Positions 40,880 through 51,767 of a stretch of DNA of 64,000 nucleotides are shown here, one piece after another (position 1 is the first letter of the stretch; each line of letters begins with the position of its first letter). Made by a program: the position numbers and the translations under genes. The notes beneath the pieces are model-generated. The model saw only the letters and a list, made by a program, of their open reading frames with translations. It did no database searches and was not told the DNA's origin. The stretch comes from Longibacter sp051155795 (GTDB lineage Bacteria; Bacteroidota; Rhodothermia; Rhodothermales; Salinibacteraceae): NCBI RefSeq assembly GCF_051155795.1, contig NZ_DAXETW010000037.1:34980-98979 (forward strand), given 5' to 3'.

Positions 40880-42295
40880 TCAGTGGCCGGACTGCCAGAA
40901 GGTCGTGCCTTCATGGCCGTAGCGCCCGACATCCTGAAGGCAGCTTCCATGTCGCGTGCCGGTTGACGACCAGTCGAACGCATCCTCGACGGAGGCTTCC
41001 GGATCGAGGCGAAGCCGCATATCATCCGGGTCGTTTTCCCGGTCGAATCGAACGACTCCGTCCACGTACGTCCGCTGCGCGACCGCGTACACCGACAACG
41101 GATGCGCGTCGAACACGACCAGGTCGGCGTCTTTGCCCACGTCGATGGAGCCGACCCGGTCGTCAATGCCAAGCTGGCGCGCGGGATTGATCGTGATCAG
41201 CGAGAGCGCCTGCCGGTCCGTCAGCCCGCCGTATTTCTGAGCCTTCGCCGCCTCGTGATATAGGTGCCGGTTCAGTTCGGGGGAGTCGGAGTTGATCGAC
41301 GTCGTCACTCCGTTTTCCGTCAGGATGGCCGCGTTGTAAGCAGTCGAGTAGTAGACCTCGAATTTGTAGGCCCACCAGTCGCTAAAGACGGAGGCGCCTG
41401 CGTTGTGCTTTGCGAGCTCGGGAGCGACCTTGAATCCCTCGTTGACATGGTGGAAGGTGTAATTCTCGACGCCGAAATCTTCAAAGACGCGCATCAGCAT
41501 CAAAATCTCGTCGGCTCGGTAGGAGTGGCACTGCACGAGTACATCCCCGGAGAGCACCCCAGCGAGCACCTCCATCTGCTCGCTGTGTTTGGGCGGGGCA
41601 GCGGCGTCTCCGTTTTCATAGGACTCCTTTGCAGCAGCATATCGGCTGGCCTTCGTGAGGGCATCCCGAATGACACGCTCCACGCCCATGCGGGTCCGTG
41701 GCACGACGTTATTGCCTTCCCCGTGAACGCGTGTCGGGTTCTCGCCGAGAGCAAACTTGATCGTGCGGGGTGCCCCTTTCATCCGAAGTTCGGCCGGATC
41801 CACGTGCCCGTAGCGATGCTTGATCGTTTCATTGCGACCGCCGATCACGTTCGCCGAGCCGTGCATCACGTGGCTCGTTGTGACGCCTCCGGCCAGTGCG
41901 CGATACAGATTGATATCGTAGGGATCGAGCACGTCTCCCACGCCGACTTCCGCCGTGACGGGTGCGGTTGCCTCGTTCACGCTCGAGATCGCGATGTGCG
42001 AGTGCGCGTCGATAATGCCGGGCATAACGTACATACCGGCAGCATCGTACGTCTCGACGCCGGATGGTGCCGACAGGTCGGTGCCGATGTCGGCGATCGT
42101 GCCGTCGCGTACGAGGATGTCGGTATCGGATAGCGTTTCGCCCGTGATGGTTATGACCGTCGCGCCGGTGATCAGCCAGTCATCGGAGGCGTCGCCGCGG
42201 AGCCGATCGGATTGCGCTGTGGCCGTAGCAGAGGCAGCCATCAGCAGGAAAAAGACGCTCAGCAGCGCCCGTGAACACATGGAGGTGGGGGACAT
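40880..42295 (-). CDS. Secreted amidohydrolase (imidazolonepropionase-like)
   Basis: 471 residues with signal peptide (LLSVFFLLMAASATATAQ). Metal-binding motif intact: YVMPGIIDAHSHIAI, with further ligands in LVQCHSYRADEILMLM, YTFHHVNEGFK, and the Asp in TSINSDSPELNRHLY. The end has ITINPARQLGIDDRVGSIDV and GKDADLVVFDAHPLSV, typical of imidazolonepropionase-like hydrolases. It probably acts on an amide or dipeptide-like bond outside the cytoplasm. It is the only one of the three tandem copies with a canonical site. Confidence 0.9.
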   Translation of the reverse strand: MSPTSMCSRALLSVFFLLMAASATATAQSDRLRGDASDDWLITGATVITITGETLSDTDILVRDGTIADIGTDLSAPSGVETYDAAGMYVMPGIIDAHSHIAISSVNEATAPVTAEVGVGDVLDPYDINLYRALAGGVTTSHVMHGSANVIGGRNETIKHRYGHVDPAELRMKGAPRTIKFALGENPTRVHGEGNNVVPRTRMGVERVIRDALTKASRYAAAKESYENGDAAAPPKHSEQMEVLAGVLSGDVLVQCHSYRADEILMLMRVFEDFGVENYTFHHVNEGFKVAPELAKHNAGASVFSDWWAYKFEVYYSTAYNAAILTENGVTTSINSDSPELNRHLYHEAAKAQKYGGLTDRQALSLITINPARQLGIDDRVGSIDVGKDADLVVFDAHPLSVYAVAQRTYVDGVVRFDRENDPDDMRLRLDPEASVEDAFDWSSTGTRHGSCLQDVGRYGHEGTTFWQSGH

Positions 42296-42375
42296 TATGA
42301 TTCGGTTCAGATCGTAAGAAATGCGGTGGAGGGAAGGGGCGTCGCAATCACACGCGACGAATTCGACGATTGAGA

Positions 42376-44172
42376 CTAATCGCCGTCGGGGGCTGTCCGC
42401 GCTCCGCTGATCGGAAAGGAGCCGAAGCCGCCGCTGACCGAACCGTCGAACGCGTCGCCCTCTACATCGACCGTGACCGTGATTTCGCCGATGGTCTCAC
42501 TCTCGAACTCGAACGACAGCGTCGTCCCGTCGAACGCGATGTTTCGGAGGTCGCTGGTCTCGTCGCTGCCCGATCCGGAGATCGTCCCAGATAGAGCCGA
42601 TTCATCTCCCTCAAGAATGATGGTGCCGGTGTTATTTCCCTGCGGCGTCTCGAGTTCGTAGGTCCACGTTCCGACGACCGCCTCAACGGGAGCGGTGATT
42701 TCTGCTTCTTCGTCTTCGGTGTACTCGAAGCGCTGGCCGTCGACGAAGACATACTGAATGGCGGTATCCTCCTCGAACAGATCGCCGTCGGTGACGACCA
42801 GATTCGCAATTTTTCCGGTCTCTACGGTCCCAACTTGCTCACGGATGCCGAGGATCGTTGCCGGGTTCGTGGTGAGCGCTGCAAGAGCTGCCTCCTGCGG
42901 CAGGCCGTGCTCGATCATGGTTCGAAGATGGGCGTGGATGTCACCCGGCTTGACCTCTTTCGTACTGAACGCGAACGAAATGCCGGCCTCATGGAGGGTG
43001 GCCGCAGTGGCTCGGTACTGCTCAAGAATGGACCGTTGGCGCGCTTTCAGAACGCGCTCCTCCGACTCGAGGTCGTCTTCGGACATCACGCGGAGATCGG
43101 TTCTGAAAAAGCTCGACGGATCGTCGGGCGTGATGGCATGCCCGCGCGCCGCGGCGCGTGTCGTATCGGCGTCCGTCGTGTCCGTGTCCGTCGTGTCGGC
43201 TTCGATTCCGTCGGCGGGGTCGGGAAGATCCAGCGTCAGAAAAACAGGCACGTCCGCCTCCTCGAGAGCGTCCACGGTTTCAAACGCATCGGCAAGACCG
43301 GCAAGCATGACCCGGAGATCCAGTTCGTTCGCCAGCGCGAGAATACGGTGAGTGTCGAGCGCATTCTCCGCGTAGTAGAGCAGTGGCAGGTCACCCTCGA
43401 CCACGGGCACGAAGGCCGAATGCACCGCGTCCGTCGGGGGCCGCGACCGGCCGCGCGGATCCTCGTGGTAGGCTTCGGCGAGCATCTGGCGGCGACGCGT
43501 TTCCCGCACGAGGTCTCGCATTTTTGCGATGACAGCCATCGGCGTGCTCGGCGCGATGACGTTCGGCCAGCTTCCCGGTGCGCCTTCGATCTGAGCAAAC
43601 ATTGAGGCGCGGTCGGCAAGGATCATCTCGTCGGGCGTCGACCCGGCGAGAAGGATCAGCCCGCCCTGACCGGGCAGCATCTGCCCGTCCGGTGCCACGT
43701 GTGCGAGACCGAATCCGGCCTTGCGCAGCGATTCGGTGCTTGACGGCTCAAGGAGCGGACGAATGGTACGCTCCGGCTGGATGCCGGCCTGCGCATAAGA
43801 TCCGTCTTCATACTCCTCGTCCGGAATCTTGACAGCCGTATGTGACAGCCCGTCGATAAAGCCGGCATAGACGGTCAGCGAGTCGCCCTCGATGATGCGG
43901 GCGTCGAATGGAGGGGAGATGTCTCCCACCGCTTCGATGAGCCCGTCGCGGATGACGACGGTGGCGCGGTCGACGACCTGTCCCGGCGCCTGGACGACGC
44001 GCGCGTTCTTGATTGCAACGGTCTTGGTGACCGTCGGCACCGCATCCTGCGCCGTTGCAGTGCCTGCAGGGCGCAGGCAGATGACGAGGAATAGACTGAC
44101 GAGGACAGGGAGGAGGCGACGAGAGACCCGAACCGAATGGGACGGGAGAGAGGGATCGAAAGTTGGTCTCAT
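42376..44172 (-). CDS. Amidohydrolase-family protein with C-terminal beta domain, degenerate metal site
   Basis: 598 residues from the ATG at 44172 (44190 is an alternative), with signal peptide RRLLPVLVSLFLVICLRPAG. The family frame is present (AIKNARVVQAPGQVVDRATV; ALTTNPATILGIREQVGTVE), but the DxHxH site reads YAGFIDGLSHTAVKI. An acidic insert DTTDTDTTDADTT lies near residue 340. Residues from about 490 form an added beta domain (VVGTWTYELETPQGN, GTIILEGDESALSGTISGSG). It heads the three-gene series. Catalysis is doubtful; a binding or scaffold role is possible. Confidence 0.87.
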   Translation of the reverse strand: MRPTFDPSLPSHSVRVSRRLLPVLVSLFLVICLRPAGTATAQDAVPTVTKTVAIKNARVVQAPGQVVDRATVVIRDGLIEAVGDISPPFDARIIEGDSLTVYAGFIDGLSHTAVKIPDEEYEDGSYAQAGIQPERTIRPLLEPSSTESLRKAGFGLAHVAPDGQMLPGQGGLILLAGSTPDEMILADRASMFAQIEGAPGSWPNVIAPSTPMAVIAKMRDLVRETRRRQMLAEAYHEDPRGRSRPPTDAVHSAFVPVVEGDLPLLYYAENALDTHRILALANELDLRVMLAGLADAFETVDALEEADVPVFLTLDLPDPADGIEADTTDTDTTDADTTRAAARGHAITPDDPSSFFRTDLRVMSEDDLESEERVLKARQRSILEQYRATAATLHEAGISFAFSTKEVKPGDIHAHLRTMIEHGLPQEAALAALTTNPATILGIREQVGTVETGKIANLVVTDGDLFEEDTAIQYVFVDGQRFEYTEDEEAEITAPVEAVVGTWTYELETPQGNNTGTIILEGDESALSGTISGSGSDETSDLRNIAFDGTTLSFEFESETIGEITVTVDVEGDAFDGSVSGGFGSFPISGARTAPDGD

Positions 44173-44328
44173 GCAGGGGGCAGAATGCAACAGACGAGGA
44201 CGGATGGGCCTGTAGTGTACTACCTGCCGCGGACATTGTCGAACCCGCGCCGCGCCGTTCGTGACGCAGGGCTTCCGCTTGTTTCGTTCGGCGTCACGCG
44301 CGCCGCTGAAATCCCGCGTCCCCGGGCC

Positions 44329-46251
44329 TCACCCGATTTCCATCTGGAGTTCCTTTACGCGCCGGACGACGTCCGCCCGGTCCATGTCCCGATAGGTTGC
44401 GGGTAGCAGATCCCGGCTCGTGCACTCGAGGACCGCAGCCAGCTTCTGCAACTCGACCTCCGTCGGGTAGGTGGGCGGAATGAAGTCATTGACCGTCTCC
44501 CGCAGAATGTCGGGGGTGACCACGCCATCGTCGCGACCGGCTGCACGAAACGACGCGCGTGTAAGGATTGCCTCCATGTCTGCACCGCTGTAGGTGCGCT
44601 TCCCGTCGAGGAGTTCATCGGGGATCTCTTCCATGGGTACGTCGACGTTCGTGCGACGCATCATCACCTGCAGCAACTCTTCCCGATCCTCACGAGTGTG
44701 CGGATAGAAAAGGGCGATATGTTCCTCTGCGCGCCCCTGCCGCTTTAGGTCGACCGGCATCAGGTCCGGACGAGCGGTAACGAGGAAAAAGATGACGCGG
44801 CCGCGATGCTTCGGATTGCTCATAAACGAAACGATCTGCGAGAAGACGCGCTGACTCACCCCGGAATCGCCGGACGCGTCGCGATCGCCGAGAGCTGCAT
44901 CTGCCTCGTCAATCATCACCGCAACGGGCGTCATCGCTTCCAGAAGGTTCAGGATTTTCTCGAGGTTCCCCTCCGTGACACCCTGCCACTGCGACCGGAA
45001 GTTCTTGAGCTTCACCATCGGAATCCCGATTTCGCCGGCAAAGCAGGTAATGAGAAAGGTTTTTCCGCATCCGACGGGCCCGCTGATCAGATAGCCCATC
45101 GGCATCACGTCCGGGCGACCGGCACGAAGCGCCCGGGCGGCCTGCCGCAGGTGCTGCTTCGCTTCGTTGTGCCCCGCGACGAGGTCGAGCGAGTAGTCGG
45201 TCTCGATGAACTCGAGCAGGCCGTACGCCTCAGCCTCGATGAACTCCTTCTTCAGCTCCGAGAGCGTGTCAAACGTCAACCGGTTCTTGTTTTCCAGGAC
45301 GTCCGCGACGATCGAGCGAAGCTGGGTGTAGTTCAGGCCGGCGGTGTTCTGCGCCAGATTAGACGGGCTGACATCCGAGTGCGCGTCGAACGTGGAGCGG
45401 GAGCCGATCAGGGAGGTATCGATGAACCGCTTTCGGTCCGCTTCGTCCGGGATCGGCACATGAATCTCCGCCGTGTGCGGACTCTGAACGAGCTGCTGGT
45501 TCAGGTCCGTCAGATTCTCCGTGATGAGACAAACCGTGAGGTCGCTTTCCACGAACAGCGAATCGCGCGACCATTTCTGGAGAAATACGAGCGCCCGCCG
45601 GTCTTCCGCCGAGTACATCGACGCTTCCGCCATGGGCGCGATGGTTTCCGCGTAGTCGATGACCACGGCAATCCGCTTTCCGTCCGACAGACGGAGGCGC
45701 AGGTAGTTTTCCAGCAGCTGAAAGACCTGGCTCGGCTCCTTCGGCAGTTTGTTCTGGTAGTCCGTGCCGAAGATGGAATCGTATCCGGACACCGCCCGGC
45801 TAAAGTCCGCCCGCGAGGCGTCGTCGGCGAAATGGATTCCGGCGCTTCGGTCGTAGAAGATCACGGCATCCCGGGCGGCAAACAGGTCGTCCACCAGAAA
45901 GGAGTGGAGGCTGACGTACGTCGTGTTGCCTTCCGCATCTTTCGTGGGGACGAGATCCCGGACGTCGCCGTGAAGGATAAACTCCGCCACCGTCTTGGTG
46001 AAGTACTTCCGCGCCAGTTCCTGTGCCCAGGCGGGATAGTGGCCGATGAACGGCTGCAGGGCGTCTTCCACATCATCTGCCGCCGTTGGATCGGCGAGGG
46101 TGTCTGTTGGAGGCGGGGCGGGCGCGTCGGAGGCGTCTCCGCCGGCCGTGGATTCCCGACCGGCAGCGTCATCGGATGCGGACGGGTTGGGTTCGTCGGA
46201 TGAGGCGGCGCCATTTGGGGAGTTGGAGAACGGGCGGTCGGACTCAGACAT
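44329..46251 (-). CDS. Double AAA+ ATPase, second module active
   Basis: 640 residues. A disordered acidic N-terminus (1-60) precedes a first AAA-like module without Walker A but with a Walker-B-like VVIDYAETI (about 197-205). A second module has Walker A GPVGCGKT (391-398), Walker B AVMIDEADA (444-452) and a lid with TYSGADMEAILTRASFRAAG. One degenerate and one intact module recalls Ycf46-like and spastin-like ATPases. It should be a cytoplasmic remodelling ATPase; the substrate is unknown. It follows the amidohydrolase series on the same strand with no obvious functional link. Confidence 0.85.
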   Translation of the reverse strand: MSESDRPFSNSPNGAASSDEPNPSASDDAAGRESTAGGDASDAPAPPPTDTLADPTAADDVEDALQPFIGHYPAWAQELARKYFTKTVAEFILHGDVRDLVPTKDAEGNTTYVSLHSFLVDDLFAARDAVIFYDRSAGIHFADDASRADFSRAVSGYDSIFGTDYQNKLPKEPSQVFQLLENYLRLRLSDGKRIAVVIDYAETIAPMAEASMYSAEDRRALVFLQKWSRDSLFVESDLTVCLITENLTDLNQQLVQSPHTAEIHVPIPDEADRKRFIDTSLIGSRSTFDAHSDVSPSNLAQNTAGLNYTQLRSIVADVLENKNRLTFDTLSELKKEFIEAEAYGLLEFIETDYSLDLVAGHNEAKQHLRQAARALRAGRPDVMPMGYLISGPVGCGKTFLITCFAGEIGIPMVKLKNFRSQWQGVTEGNLEKILNLLEAMTPVAVMIDEADAALGDRDASGDSGVSQRVFSQIVSFMSNPKHRGRVIFFLVTARPDLMPVDLKRQGRAEEHIALFYPHTREDREELLQVMMRRTNVDVPMEEIPDELLDGKRTYSGADMEAILTRASFRAAGRDDGVVTPDILRETVNDFIPPTYPTEVELQKLAAVLECTSRDLLPATYRDMDRADVVRRVKELQMEIG

Positions 46252-46738
46252 GGCGGTACGGATGTGGAGAAGTGAAAGTGAAGGGCGTTACGCCGTGAGA
46301 GAGGTGAGGATTCCGGTATCTCAACGGTTCGACGGTCGGTTTCGTTACGCCTGAGGCAAGCACCTCGCTCTGAACCACATCAACGCGATCGGTGGTCGTC
46401 GATGGTGGGTTGTCCGTGGGATTCATCCATACGTGGACGCCCGGTCCAACCTCCCCGCCCGGAATTCAATCCGAAAATCGACCCACGACCCATGACCCAT
46501 AAAAAAAGCAGCCCGCCCCGACAAAGGGTAGGCTGCTTTAGATCAAACCACGACGCAGGGGTATTATCGAAGGTCGTTGGTCGTACTTCGTTGGTCGGAT
46601 GTCGAACGAGCACATTGCCAGGGCTTAACCTCCCTGCACAGAACCCAATCCGAAAAACCAACCCACGACGAACGACCCACGAAAGAACACTCCCTCCGAT
46701 GTTGCGAGCCAACACATCAACACGCAAACACGTCCCAC
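46252..46738. repeat. Spacer with an imperfect 60-bp direct repeat
   Basis: 46443-46500 and 46622-46683 match over about 60 bases (shared words AACCTCCC, CAATCCGAAAA, ACCCACGAC, GACCCA). Between them lies the aldolase terminator, and 46575-46610 repeats GTTGGTCG words. No gene seen. Confidence 0.65.
46499..46541 (-). terminator. Terminator downstream of the aldolase gene
   Basis: On the minus strand AAAGCAGCC / GGCTGCTTT closes a GC-rich loop and is followed by a T-run. It is about 200 bases after the aldolase stop, so it ends a transcript with a long 3' region. Confidence 0.75.
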
Positions 46739-47818
<1,080 letters not shown>

Positions 47819-48167
47819 AATGTCCTGTGCTAATTACAGGGTGAGCGATGAATATCGGACGGTGCAACGGAATGAACCGGCAATCGAGCGCGACGGATTC
47901 GAAGGTACGGCATGGTGCCGCGACGTCCGGTTGCTCGCTCAAAGTACGAAACAGATCCATGGGTCTCCACACCGGAATCATGGCGGTTCGGCGCATCTTT
48001 GTTGAGTTCAGGTTCAGGGTCCCGAGTTCCGGGTTCCGAGTTTTGAGTTCCGAGTTTTGGGTTCTGGGTTCGGCGGTCCGGCTTCACCGGGATAGATCCT
48101 CAATTCTCAATTCCGCACCCCCGACGCCAAACGACCGAACGATTTAACGCCATAACGTCTGAACGCG
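47819..48167. repeat. Spacer with short-word repeats
   Basis: 48000-48075 is a run of variants of GAGTTCCGGGTT (also GAGTTTTGGGTT), and 48120-48167 has words built on AACG. Upstream is the aldolase promoter region. No coding frame is credible. Confidence 0.6.
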
Positions 48168-48848
48168 TTAACAGGCCAACGTCGAAAGCGTCCATCGGAA
48201 AGCCCAGTGCCAGCGGATGTCGGGCGTGGGTAGGTTTGCAGATCGAGCGACCGCGGCCAGTTCATCCCGACGAAATCCGCGGCGTACGCTGAGGGGCGCG
48301 TCGTGTCGGTACATGTCGGATGCAGGCAGAAGGCGGCTCAGAGCCAGGACGCCGAGATAAGCGAGGGGATGCCGATGGAGGTCGTTGACCAAGATCCCGG
48401 TACGCGCGACGCGGCTCATTTCCCGGAGGACGTCCGCTGCACCGGATTCGTCGAAATGGTGCAGGAAGAGGGACGTCACGGCGATGTCGAACGCCCCGTC
48501 CCCGGCGTCAAGGTCAAGCGCATCTCCCGTCTCCACCCGTACGCGCCGGCGCATTCGCGGGCTTAGCGTCTCATCCAGATAGGCCCGAGCGTAGTCGACG
48601 GCCCCGGGGTTAAGGTCGATGCCGACGGCTTCGAGCCGGCAGGCATGCCGGTGACCGAAGTGGACGAGGTCGCCGAGGCTGTCGCCGCCGCCGGTCCCGA
48701 CGTCCAGGACGCGGAGACGACGGTGCCGCATCACCAGCGGCTTTAGCACGCGGCGCGTCGACGCATATCCGCCAAGAAACCGATTCGTCAACCGTAGATC
48801 GCGTAAGGCGTCGTGGAGCCGCCAGTCGGTGATCGAGAGATCGTCCAT
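48168..48848 (-). CDS. Class I SAM-dependent methyltransferase
   Basis: 226 residues. Motif I LRVLDVGTGGGDSLGDLVHF, then the acidic strand end LEAVGIDLNPGAVDYARAYL and FDIAVTSLFLHHFDESGAAD, make a Rossmann methyltransferase. The N-terminus LSITDWRLHDALRDLRLTNR and FLGGYASTRRVLKPLV recall methyltransferases that accompany bacterial type III polyketide synthases. Here that synthase is 9 kb away, so the link is inference. Substrate unknown. Confidence 0.85.
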   Translation of the reverse strand: MDDLSITDWRLHDALRDLRLTNRFLGGYASTRRVLKPLVMRHRRLRVLDVGTGGGDSLGDLVHFGHRHACRLEAVGIDLNPGAVDYARAYLDETLSPRMRRRVRVETGDALDLDAGDGAFDIAVTSLFLHHFDESGAADVLREMSRVARTGILVNDLHRHPLAYLGVLALSRLLPASDMYRHDAPLSVRRGFRRDELAAVARSANLPTPDIRWHWAFRWTLSTLAC

Positions 48849-49064
48849 GATCTCGTCGACGTGGACGCGATGGCTGAGATCGGGAAGAAGAGGGGGGATG
48901 ACGGTCTGCGTGGATAGGGAAGGGGGCGTTCAGGGTGTTCCGAACAGATACTAACAAAAGGATAACTGAGAAGTGGATTATACGACGAAAATAGACTTTC
49001 GCATTTCTTCCCGCCGCGTTACCCTAGAGGCTACTCACGTTTCTCTCCTTCAAGCTTCGTTAAC

Positions 49065-50672
49065 ATGCGAAAACTGATACTTACGTTCCTTCTTCTCGTC
49101 CTTACCCTGGCAGGTGCACAGGCTCAGACGATAAGTTTGCTTGCTGATGCCAGTCAACTAGACGTAGGCGGCGGCAACAGCGACTTCAAGTGCGTTCTCG
49201 AGGCCTCCTCTGGTCTTCTCATTGGTTATAATCAGGATGCCGAAGCGATTGTCACATACGATGCAACGACATCTACGCTCGGAACGCTGCGTTCTCAGGC
49301 AGATCTTCAGTCTGATCTGAGCACCACCGGAATCGATGCTTGTGATGCTGCCACTATCGACGGCAGTGACAACATCTACATGAGCCTCAGAGACACGAAC
49401 AATGACTCCTTCATTTATCAAATAAATGCGGATGGAACGGCGGGGTCAATTTCCTTCTTTCCAGTCAACGGTGCTAACTCTCTTGCGGTGATGGGAACGA
49501 CACTGTATGTCGGTGTCGTGGGTACGTTTGGTGATGTTGCAAACGGCCTGTACAGTGTAACGACGCCAGTTTCTGAATCTTCAACGCTGACTGTCGAGCA
49601 GAATGACGCCTCGATGGCAGACATCACCTTGGATGGCACGCTCGCTGTACGCGGGAACGGCGACGTGCTCATCATGACGAATGAAGGTCCGTTCGGTGGT
49701 GCTGCTGAACCCAATAAGATCTTTTCCGTCTCTGATCCCTCATCTGCGGCCGATAACGCCTCTACGGTCACGGAAATAGCGGATCCGATTGCTTCGGGAC
49801 CGCTATCCTCAGCGGACGGCGAGCTTCTCCATATGGAAGTTGTCGCATTCGCTGGTGCCGAACGAATCGTTGTCGTTAACGGGTCGTTCTCAGCTCCTGA
49901 TGGGGAAGAGATCGCTGTGATACAGCTTGATGGAACGGCGACGGTCTTGGCGACGGCGGCAGACATCGAAGCGGCAACGGGGCTTAGTGATTTCGCGCCA
50001 GCTACTGACGTAGCGTTTGTCGCTAACGCCGCAGGCGATGTCAAAATTGCGTCGAGGGAAGGAGGCAGTTTCGGAGCATACGGACTCGTGCTAATTGAAA
50101 GTCTGGCCCTCCCCGTCGAGCTTGCCACATTCGACGGTCAGTTCACGGGCAACGGCATTTCGCTTTCCTGGCAGACGGTGACGGAAACCAACAACGCAGG
50201 ATTCGAACTCCAGCACCGGGCGCCGAACGCATCGTCCTTCGTTAGCGCCGGCTTCGTAGAGGGAAGTGGCACCACGAATCAGGTCTCGAACTACACGTTC
50301 TTCCTGAACACCGCGCAGTCCGGCACCCACACGTTCCGCTTACTACAGGTCGATGTGGACGGAGACGAGACGCTGTCCGACCCCATCACGGTGGAAGTGA
50401 TGGGCGAGCCGGTCGTCCTCACCGGCCCCAACCCGGCCACGCCGGGCAGCCAGGTGGAGGTCCTACTCAACATGGAGGCATCGCAGGAGGTGAACGTCGC
50501 GCTGTATAACCTGCTGGGCCAGAAGGTCGCCACGATCTACAGCGGCCGGGCCGCAAAAGACCGGACGCTCCGCCGCTCCGTCGATCTCTCCTCGCTCGCC
50601 AGTGGTCTCTACTTCGTGCGCGTCGTCGGCGAGACCGTGTCGTCGACGAAACGCCTGTCGGTCGTGCGGTAA
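49065..50672 (+). CDS. Type IX secretion substrate with C-terminal sorting domain
   Basis: 535 residues. Signal peptide LILTFLLLVLTLAGAQAQ, then a beta-propeller-like region of about 320 residues (repeats of the type DNIYMSLRDTNNDSFIYQIN). An Ig-like part follows (LPVELATFDGQFTGNGISLS, then WQTVTETNNAGFELQH). The last 80 residues are a Por/T9SS type A sorting domain: GPNPATPGSQVEVLLNMEAS, VALYNLLGQKVATIY, LSSLASGLYFVRVVG, ending RLSVVR. The protein is expected to be exported through the outer membrane by the type IX system and attached or released. The propeller ligand is unknown. Confidence 0.9.
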   Translation: MRKLILTFLLLVLTLAGAQAQTISLLADASQLDVGGGNSDFKCVLEASSGLLIGYNQDAEAIVTYDATTSTLGTLRSQADLQSDLSTTGIDACDAATIDGSDNIYMSLRDTNNDSFIYQINADGTAGSISFFPVNGANSLAVMGTTLYVGVVGTFGDVANGLYSVTTPVSESSTLTVEQNDASMADITLDGTLAVRGNGDVLIMTNEGPFGGAAEPNKIFSVSDPSSAADNASTVTEIADPIASGPLSSADGELLHMEVVAFAGAERIVVVNGSFSAPDGEEIAVIQLDGTATVLATAADIEAATGLSDFAPATDVAFVANAAGDVKIASREGGSFGAYGLVLIESLALPVELATFDGQFTGNGISLSWQTVTETNNAGFELQHRAPNASSFVSAGFVEGSGTTNQVSNYTFFLNTAQSGTHTFRLLQVDVDGDETLSDPITVEVMGEPVVLTGPNPATPGSQVEVLLNMEASQEVNVALYNLLGQKVATIYSGRAAKDRTLRRSVDLSSLASGLYFVRVVGETVSSTKRLSVVR

Positions 50673-50720
50673 GGAAACGAAGGGGTTCCGATGCACGGAA
50701 TCCATCGCACGTACACCACG

Positions 50721-50762
50721 CCACGGGATCGGTCTTCGGATCGGTCCCGTGGTTTGTTTATT
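50721..50762 (+). terminator. Terminator after the T9SS cargo gene
   Basis: 14-bp stem CCACGGGATCGGTC / GATCGGTCCCGTGG closed by a TTCG tetraloop, two G-U wobbles, followed by TTTGTTTA. Confidence 0.9.
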
Positions 50763-50814
50763 GACGAAGACGTCGTGTTCATGGCCTGGCCCGAGACGTC
50801 ACCGGTATGGCCAA

Positions 50815-50875
50815 CAAAACCCAACCCCCGAACACGCGAACACCCCGGCCTCTGAACACATGCCGTTCATGCGAC
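50815..50875. repeat. Short-word tract before the ABC gene
   Basis: Degenerate words CCCCCGAACAC, GCGAACACC, CTGAACAC in tandem; same style as the tracts at 39.4, 46.5 and 48.0 kb. Confidence 0.5.
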
Positions 50876-50924
50876 AGTAGACGCCCATCTCACTAAGAGC
50901 ACTGCCCGTGAGGATCGAAGCGCC

Positions 50925-51767
50925 GTGCATCCGGTTGTGCTGTACAGCCGTCGTTGTCGAATTCATCAGATCGAACGTACTTTGGAGCCCGAGACGCTAC
51001 TAGCGGTCAGCGATGTAAAGGTCGAACGTGGCGGCCGCGCGATCCTTCGGGATGTGTCGCTTGACGTCCAGCCGGGTGAATGGCTGGGCGTCATCGGCCC
51101 GAACGGCAGCGGCAAGACCACGCTCCTCCGGGTGATGAGCGGCGCCATGGACGGACAGGGATCGGTGCATCTCCGTGGACGCCCCATCGGGGAGTGGAGC
51201 GCGCGCGAACGTGCGCAGACGCTCACGTTCGTCCAGCAGTCGTCGCCGCTGGCCTTCGATTTCACCGTACGTGAGCTCGTGCTTCTCGGCCGCGCCCCGC
51301 ATCGGGGGTGGCTATCGTCCTTCTCTCGTGATGACTACGAGATCGTCGAGCAGGTCCTGGCTGACGTCGGACTCGAGGGATTCGCCGATCGATCGATCCA
51401 GTCGATGAGTGGAGGGGAGGTCCAGCGAGCCTTCCTTGCCCAGGCGCTGGCTCAGGATGCCGACGTACTGCTTTTAGACGAGCCTACCACGCATCTCGAC
51501 ATCCATTACCAGTTTCGGCTGCTCGATGCCGTTCGCGAGCAGGTAAACCGTGGTAAAACGGCGATCGCGGTCGTCCATGATCTCGAATGCGCTGCCCGGT
51601 ACGCCGACCGATTGCTCCTGCTTTCGGAAGGTCGGCCCGTCGCGATCGGTTCCCCTGCGGATGTTCTAACCCCTGAACGGATTGACGACGTCTTCGGAAT
51701 GGAGGCCACCGTTCGTAAACATTCGCCTCTTCGGATCGACTACGTTGCCCCGCGATCGGCCGGGTGA
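50925..51767 (+). CDS. ABC transporter ATP-binding protein, cobalamin/siderophore type
   Basis: 280 residues with Walker A GPNGSGKTTLLR, Q-loop TFVQQSSPLAF, signature MSGGEVQRAFLAQALAQDAD, Walker B LLLDEPTTHLDIHY and the switch His in AIAVVHDLECAARY. This is the FecCD/BtuCD-type importer ATPase. The start is the GTG at 50925; TTG at 50979 is possible. The next gene is a cobalamin adenosyltransferase, so a BtuD role (vitamin B12 uptake) is favoured over iron. No permease or binding protein lies in the window. Confidence 0.88.
   Translation: MHPVVLYSRRCRIHQIERTLEPETLLAVSDVKVERGGRAILRDVSLDVQPGEWLGVIGPNGSGKTTLLRVMSGAMDGQGSVHLRGRPIGEWSARERAQTLTFVQQSSPLAFDFTVRELVLLGRAPHRGWLSSFSRDDYEIVEQVLADVGLEGFADRSIQSMSGGEVQRAFLAQALAQDADVLLLDEPTTHLDIHYQFRLLDAVREQVNRGKTAIAVVHDLECAARYADRLLLLSEGRPVAIGSPADVLTPERIDDVFGMEATVRKHSPLRIDYVAPRSAG

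Noticed and set aside
44806..46203. 465-codon plus-strand frame across the AAA ATPase gene
   Set aside because: Shadow frame in high-GC coding DNA; the minus-strand protein has clear Walker motifs.
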